In this document: piece by piece, positions 39,695-45,640 of the stretch
Numbering within the stretch: position 1 is the stretch's first letter
Layout of the letters: every line of letters starts with the position of its first letter
Assembly (NCBI RefSeq): GCF_005434965.1
Contig: NZ_SKCI01000008.1
Span: forward strand, 1 to 45,640
Source: Marimonas lutisalis
GTDB lineage: Bacteria > Pseudomonadota > Alphaproteobacteria > Rhodobacterales > Rhodobacteraceae
Length of the DNA stretch: 45,640 nt
Direction of reading: 5' to 3'
Translations under genes and position numbers: made by a program
Notes under the pieces: generated by a model
Seen by the model: the letters and a program-made list of their open reading frames with translations, nothing else
The model's database searches: none
What the model was told of the DNA's origin: nothing

Positions 39695-40191
39695 GAGAAG
39701 ATCTCCTTCAGATAGGCCTCGTATCGGGTCTTGATTTCGTCACGAACGGCGTCGGGGTCATCGGTGTGAAGCACATGCACCAGCAGGCTGTGCCCCTCGT
39801 CCGACAAGTCAGCCGAGACGGTTCCGGGGGTCAGGGTGATGGTCCCGGCAAGCACGGTGATCGCTTCGGGCTGGCGGAGTTCCAGCGGAATGACGATCCA
39901 CGCAGGCTTGAGCTTGTTATTAGGGACGGTCAGGACGATCCAGGCCACCTGTACGTTGGCGACGAGGATATCCCACATTACCATGAAGCTGTAGAGGATC
40001 ATCTTGCGCAGCTTGAAGGCCTTGGGCGTGTCCGGCCACCAGACCGAGGTGGCCCAGGGGATGATGATCCCGAGGATGATGCCGAAAACGACCATCCCGG
40101 CGGAAATCTCGTTTTGAAGCAGTGTCCAGACGACGGCCAGAATCAGGGTTAGAAACGGGTGCGGTATCAACCAGTGGAAGGCACGGGCCAT
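39691..40191 (-). CDS. mrpE: Mrp Na+/H+ antiporter subunit E
   Basis: A 166-aa protein from ATG 40191, one base after the subunit D stop; the frame is open farther upstream to 40479 inside mrpD, but that start is unsupported. Two N-terminal helices (LTLILAVVWTLLQNEISAGMVVFGIILGIIIPW) precede the typical WDILVANVQVAWIVLTVPNNKLKPAWIVIPLELRQPEAITVLAGTITLTPGTVSADLSDEG, the hallmark of subunit E. The cytoplasmic C-terminus (HTDDPDAVRDEIKTRYEAYLKEIFS) is standard. Confidence 0.93.
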   Translation of the reverse strand: MARAFHWLIPHPFLTLILAVVWTLLQNEISAGMVVFGIILGIIIPWATSVWWPDTPKAFKLRKMILYSFMVMWDILVANVQVAWIVLTVPNNKLKPAWIVIPLELRQPEAITVLAGTITLTPGTVSADLSDEGHSLLVHVLHTDDPDAVRDEIKTRYEAYLKEIFS

Positions 40192-40192
40192 G

Positions 40193-41758
40193 TCAGTGCT
40201 CCTCTTTCGGCGTGCTGAGCTTTCCGGGGGTGTCGAGCACGGTGGCGATATAGGAATCTGGCGCGTAGAGTTGTTCGGCGATGGTGGTGGTATAGCGATG
40301 CACCTGTCCGGCAAAGACGGTATGGGCCACCAGCAGGGACAGGAGCCCGCCCACGGCCACATAGGACAGGGTTGCCGGGCGCGGCAATGCGGGGGCATCG
40401 GCTGGCGTATCGGCGGGTGTATCGGCGGGTGGCGCAAAGCCATGGGCCTTCCAGAACATAACGCTGCCGGCGCGGGCAAAGCCCACGATGTTGATCAGGC
40501 TGGAGCCAAGCACCACCGCCCAGATCCAAACGACAAGATCGGTTTCGAACGCCGCATCGAGCACCAGCAGCTTACCGAGGAACCCCGACAAAGGCGGAAG
40601 GCCCGCCATGGCGATGGCGCCCGCGAAGAACAGCCCCGCGGTCAGAGCGGTACCCGCCATGGGCGCCTGCGCGGTCAGGTTCAGGTCAGCGCGACCGGTG
40701 CGCACCAGGTCTGAGATCAGGAACAGCGCCGCGCCGGCCAGTGTCGAATGCACGATATAGTAAAGCGCGGCCGCGGTGCCCGCCGGCGTGAAAAGCGAGA
40801 TCGCCACCATCACCATGCCCATCGACCCGATGACGGAGAAGGCGACAAGCCGATCCAGCTTTCGGGCGGCCAGCACGCCGACCATGCCGATGAACAGCGA
40901 AACGAGTGCGGCGGGCAGGAGCCACGTGTCATGCAGGCCTGCGGTCGCCTCGAGATCGGGCGGGAAGATCATCGTATAGACCCGGATGATCGCATACGCG
41001 CCTACCTTGGTCATGATCGCAAACAGCGCGGCAACGGGCGCGGGGGCCTCGGCATAGCTTGAGGGAAGCCAGAAATGCAGCGGCAGGAGGGCCGCCTTGA
41101 TCGCAAAGACCAAGATCAGGAGCACCGCCGCGACGCGGATCCCCACCGTTTCTTCGGCGCCGATCAACGAGGCGCGCTGGGCTAGGTCGGCCATGTTGAG
41201 CGTGCCGGTTTCGGCATAGATCGAGCCCAGGGCAAACAGGAAGAGGGTGGAGCCGATCAGGTTGAACAGCACGTATTGCACGCCCGCGCGAAGCCGGGTG
41301 TTGCCGCCCGCATGGATCATCAGCCCGTACGAGGCGATCAGGAGGACCTCGAAGAAGACGAAGAGGTTGAACAGGTCGCCCGTCAGAAAGGCGCCCATGA
41401 TGCCCATGAGCTGGAACTGGAAAAGCGCATGGAAATGCCGCCCCCGGTCGTCCCAGCCGGAGCCTATGGAATAAAGCAGGACGAAGAGTGCCAGAGCCGA
41501 CGTCAGCAGGACCATCAGCGTCGACAGCCGGTCACCGACGATGACGATGCCGAACGGGGCTGCCCAGTCACTCAGTTGATAGAGCAGAACGCTGCCGTCC
41601 GACACCTGCCAGGACAGGCTTGCGGCGATGGCGATCAGGGCCAGCACGCCGGCGACGGAAAAGGCCCGCTGAATCCCGATATGGTAGCGCGCCGCCAGCA
41701 CGATGAACGGCGCAAGCAGGGCGGGCAGGACGACAGGAGCGATAATCCAGTGGGTCAT
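40193..41758 (-). CDS. mrpD: Mrp Na+/H+ antiporter subunit D
   Basis: A 521-aa membrane protein homologous to respiratory complex I antiporter-like subunits. The key transmembrane charges are present: Glu137 in VFFEVLLIASYGLM and Lys221 in VFAIKAALLPLHFWLPSSYAEAPAPVAALFAIMTKVG. The C-terminal part contains a short Pro-Ala repeat (PADTPADTPADAPA) in a loop before the last helix, probably a local expansion. It overlaps subunit C by four bases (ATGA). In the complex it forms one of the two proton/cation channels. Confidence 0.95.
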   Translation of the reverse strand: MTHWIIAPVVLPALLAPFIVLAARYHIGIQRAFSVAGVLALIAIAASLSWQVSDGSVLLYQLSDWAAPFGIVIVGDRLSTLMVLLTSALALFVLLYSIGSGWDDRGRHFHALFQFQLMGIMGAFLTGDLFNLFVFFEVLLIASYGLMIHAGGNTRLRAGVQYVLFNLIGSTLFLFALGSIYAETGTLNMADLAQRASLIGAEETVGIRVAAVLLILVFAIKAALLPLHFWLPSSYAEAPAPVAALFAIMTKVGAYAIIRVYTMIFPPDLEATAGLHDTWLLPAALVSLFIGMVGVLAARKLDRLVAFSVIGSMGMVMVAISLFTPAGTAAALYYIVHSTLAGAALFLISDLVRTGRADLNLTAQAPMAGTALTAGLFFAGAIAMAGLPPLSGFLGKLLVLDAAFETDLVVWIWAVVLGSSLINIVGFARAGSVMFWKAHGFAPPADTPADTPADAPALPRPATLSYVAVGGLLSLLVAHTVFAGQVHRYTTTIAEQLYAPDSYIATVLDTPGKLSTPKEEH

Positions 41759-42111
41759 GCTGTGCCCTCCGTCACGTCGTCTTCGCCTTCGGGCCGGTCA
41801 TCCACGTGGTCATCGTTCGAGCCCAGGAACGCGCCAAGGCCGATCATCACCACAACCGCCGTCATGCCGAACGAAATCACGATTGCGGTCAGCACCAGAG
41901 CCTGCGGCAACGGATCGGAATAGGTGGTCATGCCTTCGCGCAGGACCGGCGGCGCGCCGGTCGTCAGCCGGCCCGAAGCGAACAGGAAGACGTTCACGGC
42001 ATAGGTCAGAAGCGACATGCCCAAGATCACCGGGAAGGTCCGCAGGCGCAGTACGAGGTATAGCCCGCCGGCTGTCAGGATGCCGATGGCCGAGGCGACA
42101 AGCAGTTCCAT
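41755..42111 (-). CDS. mrpC: Mrp Na+/H+ antiporter subunit C
   Basis: A 118-aa NuoK-like protein from ATG 42111, one base after the mrpA stop; a frame to 42174 overlaps mrpA and is not favoured. Three helices are visible (LLVASAIGILTAGGLYLVL, VILGMSLLTYAVNVFLFASG, ALVLTAIVISFGMTAVVVMIGLGAFL), with PLPQALVLTAIVI as family signature. An acidic tail (DDHVDDRPEGEDDVTE) follows. Confidence 0.94.
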   Translation of the reverse strand: MELLVASAIGILTAGGLYLVLRLRTFPVILGMSLLTYAVNVFLFASGRLTTGAPPVLREGMTTYSDPLPQALVLTAIVISFGMTAVVVMIGLGAFLGSNDDHVDDRPEGEDDVTEGTA

Positions 42112-42112
42112 G

Positions 42113-44992
42113 TCACGCGCCCTCCCTTGCTGGTCCGGTTTCCAGGTGCGGCGGATCGTCCCTGGAGGGGTCAATGTCCATGGGGTGCTCGCTCTCGGGC
42201 ATGTGCGCCCGCCGCGCCAGGCGCGAGAAGCTTTCCAGCGACAGCATCACGGCGCCGACCACGGCAAGGAACACGCCAAGATCGAACAGGGCCGCGGTGG
42301 CCAGTTCGAACTTTTCAAAGGGCGGGATTCGGACATAGGTGAAGTCGGAGGTCAGGAACGGTTTGCCAACGAACCACGATCCGATGCCGGTCAGCCCGGC
42401 AATCAGCACGCCGGCGCCGATGACACCGTGATACGGGTATTTCAGCCGCGCGGAGGCCCAGGCAAACCCACTGGCCATATACTGCATCACGACCGCGATC
42501 GACACGATGAGACCCGCGATGAAGCCGCCCCCCGGTTCATTGTGGCCGCGCAGGAAGATGTAGAAACCGACCATCAGAACCAGCGGCATGATCACGCGCG
42601 TCAGAACCACCATCATCATCGGGTGCATCTCGCCCGCGCGCTGCTGGTCCGGCTTTCGGTTCAGCAGCCGGGCCCGCACCCGACCGCCGAGCAGCGTTTC
42701 GGTCAACGCGTAGATCAGCAGTGCCGCGATCCCCAGGACAATGATTTCGCCATAGGTGTCGAAGCCCCGGAAATCGACAAGGATCACGTTGACCACGTTG
42801 GTGCCGCCGCCGCCCTTGTAGGAGTTGGCGAGGTGGAATTCCGAGATCGGCGTGCCGACCGCGTCGCGCAGCAGGTAGTGGTATGCCAGCGTGAATGTCG
42901 CCAGTCCGCCAATCGCGGCAACGCCCGCATCACGCACCCGGCGCAGGACAGAACTTTCCATCGGGGTACGCTTGGGCAGGAAATTCAGCGCAAGCAGCAG
43001 CAGAATGATCGTTACCACTTCGACGGTGAACTGTGTCATCGCCAGGTCAGGCGCGCTGAAGAAGATGAAACCGATGGAGACCATCAGGCCGACAATCCCG
43101 ATCAGGATCAGGGAAAAGAAGCGGTTGCGGTGCATGAAAACCAATCCGCCGGTCGCTGCCACCAGCATCAGCCATCCGGCGACCAGGACCGGGCCCGCCG
43201 CCTGCACCTCGCGCGTTGGGGGGGCCACTGTTCCGGTTTTCCAGGCGTGGAACCCCGCCGCCACGATGGTGATCGCCCCGATCGCGGCATAGCGGGTGAA
43301 CGCGCCGTTATGCAGCGGCAGGATCAGTCCGCGCGCCAGCCGGACGGCCGTTGCGACCAAGGCGTCGAAAATCGCCTTGGCCTCGGGACGCGGCGTGGTT
43401 TCCCACAGGCGCAACAGCGGCGTGAACACGACCATCACCAACAGGCCGCCCACGACGGCCGCAACAGACATGAACAGCGCCGGGACCAGCCCGTGCCAGA
43501 TCTTGAAATAGGCCTTGGGCAACTCTGCCGCGTTGCCCAGCACGGAGGCCGTAACCAGTTTCACGAAGGGCTCCGCCAGGAAAGGCGCCATGCCGATGAC
43601 GACGACAAGCGTCACCAGGATCGACGGCGGCAACCACAGGCCGGGGCCCGGATCGTGCGGGTTCGACGGGTAATCGTCGCGCACGGGGCCAAAGAACGTA
43701 TGCCCGATCAGGCGGAAGCAGTAGGCGGCCGAAAATAGCGATCCGGAAATCGCCAGTGCCGGCACGAGCCAGGGCGTGCCGAACAGCACCGTGTGGGTGG
43801 CCTCTTCCAGCATCATTTCCTTGGACAGGAAGCCGTTCAGGAAGGGGATGCCCGCCATCGACAGCGCCGCCAGCGTGGCGATCACGAAGGTCACCGGCAT
43901 CAGCCGGCGCAGTCCGCCCAGCCGGCGAATGTCGCGGGTATGGGTTTCGTGATCGATGATCCCCGCCGACATGAAGAGCGCGGCCTTGAAGGTTGCGTGG
44001 TTGAGGATGTGGAACATCGCCGCCATGGCGCCAAACGCGGTGCCGGTGCCCAGAAGCATGGTGATCAGGCCAAGGTGGCTGACCGTGGAAAAGGCCAGCA
44101 GCGCCTTGAGGTCATGTTTGAAGAGCGCGATCACCGCGCCCAACACCATGGTCACGAGCCCGGCCGTGGTGACGATCACGAACCATTCCGGCGTGCCCGA
44201 CAGCACGGGCCACATACGCGCCATGAGGAAGATACCCGCCTTCACCATCGTGGCCGAGTGCAGGTAGGCCGAGACGGGCGTGGGGGCGGCCATCGCGTGC
44301 GGCAGCCAGAAATGGAAGGGGAACTGCGCGGACTTGGTGAAACAGCCCAGCAGGATCAGGACGAGCGCTGGCGTATAGAGCGGATCGGTCTGGATAAGCG
44401 CGCGGTTCTCGAGGATCACGCTGAGATCATAGCTGCCCGCGATCTGGCCCAGCATCAGCATCCCGGCGATCATGGCCAGCCCGCCCATGCCCGTCACGGC
44501 CAGCGCCATTCGCGCGCCCTGCCGGCCTTCCGGCAGATGTTTCCAATAGCCGATCAAAAGGAACGAGGAGAGCGACGTCAGCTCCCAGAAGACCAGCAGA
44601 AGCAGGATGTTGTCGCTCAGGACGATGCCCACCATCGCGCCCTGGAAGAGCAGCAGATACGTGAAGAACTCGCCCATGTTGTCATCACGGCTGAGGTAGT
44701 GGCGCGCATAGGCGATGATCAGAAGGCCGATGCCGAGGATCAGGAAGGCAAAGAAGAACCCCAGCCCGTCGAGCATCAGCGTGAAGTTCAGGCCGAGCGA
44801 TGGCATCCAGTCGATCCGCGCGGTCAATACGTCGCCGGCCAGGACGGAAGGCAGGTTGGTCAGCAAGCCGATGAAGGCCGCCAGCGACACGGTAAACGTG
44901 ACCCCGGCGCAGGCGGATCTGCCGGCTGCATTCATCAATCCGGGCAGAAGCGCCCCGAAGAACGGCAGAGCAACGATGAAAAAGAGTGACAC
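42113..44992 (-). CDS. mrpA: Mrp Na+/H+ antiporter subunit A fused with subunit B
   Basis: A 959-aa protein beginning at a GTG (44992) preceded by AAGGAG. The NuoL-like part has Glu137 ([17 protein letters not shown]) and Lys220 ([35 protein letters not shown]). Residues beyond ~800 form the MnhB domain ([33 protein letters not shown]...). Fusion of A and B is usual in alphaproteobacterial Mrp/Pha systems, as in the Pha potassium-efflux system of rhizobia. The operon exports Na+ or K+ in exchange for protons in the inner membrane, serving salt and pH tolerance. It is first in the A/B-C-D-E-F-G operon and has ~200 bp of upstream DNA before IS copy G. Confidence 0.95.
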   Translation of the reverse strand: [959 protein letters not shown]

Positions 44993-45080
44993 GAGAACTC
45001 CTTGGTCCTGTTGCAGACTTGCTTGAGCAACATCTTGTTCTGGGCCGCTCGACGCAAGGGTCTTCGGGAAAAATTAGTCG

Positions 45081-45112
45081 TGCACGCGGTCCCCGGTCGG
45101 GGACCGCGTGCA
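45081..45112. terminator. Strong hairpin upstream of mrpA (terminator or leader structure)
   Basis: TGCACGCGGTCCCC (45081-45094) pairs perfectly with GGGGACCGCGTGCA (45099-45112) around a GGTC loop. On the minus strand it is followed after six bases by TAATTTTT, so it could terminate a gene formerly upstream, now replaced by IS copy G. It could also regulate mrp transcription as a leader hairpin. Its strand of action is likely minus. Confidence 0.6.
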
Positions 45113-45125
45113 GTGGGGCAGTTGC

Positions 45126-45145
45126 CCGCCGCGATCGCGCGGCGG
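45126..45145. repeat. Second hairpin beside the mrpA leader hairpin
   Basis: CCGCCGCG and CGCGGCGG form an 8-bp perfect stem with an ATCG loop, 13 bp from the larger hairpin. With it, this makes a double-hairpin block between IS copy G and mrpA. Function is unknown. Confidence 0.5.
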
Positions 45146-45200
45146 CCCGTTTCCTAGCTTCCAGCCATAATCAAAGTCTCGCCTATCAATTGTTTCAAGG

Positions 45201-45640
45201 GTGCTGTCAGACGAATTCGAACTCCTCTCTACTGGGACAGTAGCACTGTCCCTTATGCCGCGCAGAGACCGCGCCACTCGGCCAGAGCAGCGGTTCGATT
45301 TTGCTTGAAGTGATCTCGTTTAGAGAGGCTTCGGTCCTGGTTGAAGTGGTTGAAGACAGAGGCGTGAACGGCAACGAATTTCTGCAGACTTCGCATCCGC
45401 CGGAAGCGCTGCATCGCCCGCTCTCGTCGTCGGAAGGGTAAGTGCGAGTTCTCAACGCGGTTGTTCAGCCAGCGACCACATGATTGGAGATGGTCGCAAC
45501 CCATCTCGCGAAGCGCGGCTTTGTATGAAACGAACCGATCCGTGACCAGCACCTCAGGCTGACCATACCTCCTCATCAATTTTCTGAGCATTTTCAATGC
45601 GGCGCGTTTGTTTCGCCGCTTCGTGACAACGCTCTCAAGC
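45201..45640 (-). mobile_element. IS6-family element, copy G (runs off window)
   Basis: The left end GTGCTGTCAGACGAA begins at 45201, and the element continues past the last base. Its visible part matches the other copies. Its left flank TTGTTTCAAGG nearly equals that of copy D. Confidence 0.9.
45253..45640 (-). CDS. IS6-family transposase, copy G, 5' part outside window
   Basis: The C-terminal ~129 residues are visible, from LESVVTKRRNKRAALKMLRK to WRGLCAA, including the second catalytic Asp (VTDRFVSY) and the Glu (RVENSHLPF). The frame is uninterrupted to the window edge, so it may be intact. Confidence 0.9.
   Translation of the reverse strand, partial: LESVVTKRRNKRAALKMLRKLMRRYGQPEVLVTDRFVSYKAALREMGCDHLQSCGRWLNNRVENSHLPFRRRERAMQRFRRMRSLQKFVAVHASVFNHFNQDRSLSKRDHFKQNRTAALAEWRGLCAA

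Noticed and set aside
42017-43738. Plus-strand 573-codon frame, and the one at 43793-44989
   Set aside because: They are antisense to the Mrp subunit A gene. Their Arg/Gln/His-rich composition is typical of the reverse strand of a GC-rich membrane-protein gene.

Overview
The window looks like accessory DNA of an alphaproteobacterium, most likely a Rhodobacteraceae (Roseobacter-group) strain. This is inferred from gene content (LysR-controlled quinone/catechol enzymes, split YeeE/YedE-TusA-DsrE sulfur genes, a fused MrpAB antiporter subunit), GC-rich host-like blocks and strong Shine-Dalgarno sequences. Whether it is plasmid or chromosome cannot be decided from the sequence. Its skeleton is seven full or partial copies (A-G) of one ~816-bp IS6-family element, all with the transposase on the minus strand. 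They cut the window into segments of different origin and composition.

Layout. 1-3464: a minus-strand operon for an NADP-binding reductase, a LigB-type dioxygenase and a glutathionyl-hydroquinone reductase, with a divergent LysR gene. 3605-4420: IS copy A. 4421-17546: AT-richer foreign DNA. A 42-bp sequence matching the 3' part of a tRNA-Phe gene occurs at 6060-6101 and 17505-17546 in the same orientation, each at the end of a ~264-bp direct repeat. I read the DNA between as an 11.4-kb integrative element. It carries two tyrosine recombinases, a HigB/HigA-type toxin-antitoxin pair whose antitoxin is fused to an ImmA/IrrE-like metallopeptidase, restriction-gene remnants, and a cargo of exported proteins (two tandem polysaccharide-lyase-like proteins, a phosphodiesterase-like protein lacking its catalytic histidines, a Tat-exported rhodanese). 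A ketopantoate reductase lies just outside. 17733-20750: cupin protein, winged-helix/TPR regulator and divergent alpha/beta hydrolase. 20751-21499: two stacked truncated IS copies (B, C). 21761-26359: small exported protein, second winged-helix regulator, VOC protein, MFS carrier. 26412-27228: frameshifted IS copy D. 27451-29828: a two-gene operon for a PLP-dependent D-threonine-aldolase-like enzyme and an ALO-type flavin oxidase. 29943-31765: gene fragments, IS remnant E, and a LysR gene divergent from a DUF4242 gene.

32582-45200, between IS copies F and G, holds two complete minus-strand operons. The first (38040 to 32891) looks like a sulfur uptake and relay pathway: a two-gene YeeE/YedE thiosulfate-type transporter, TusA, three tiny membrane proteins (one of 28 residues), a cysteine-less rhodanese-like exported protein, two DsrE-like proteins, a small protein, a two-domain periplasmic sulfurtransferase and a cytochrome c. 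One of the small membrane-anchored proteins ends in a Pro/Ala-rich tail terminating in Gly-Gly-Cys, which resembles the SoxY sulfur-carrying arm; this is the most interesting candidate for an undescribed component. A ribbon-helix-helix regulator is divergent. The second operon (44992 to 39024) encodes a Mrp Na+/H+ antiporter, mrpA/B-C-D-E-F-G, with overlapping genes and two strong hairpins upstream.

Functional assignments rest on motifs and remembered family patterns, not on database searches.
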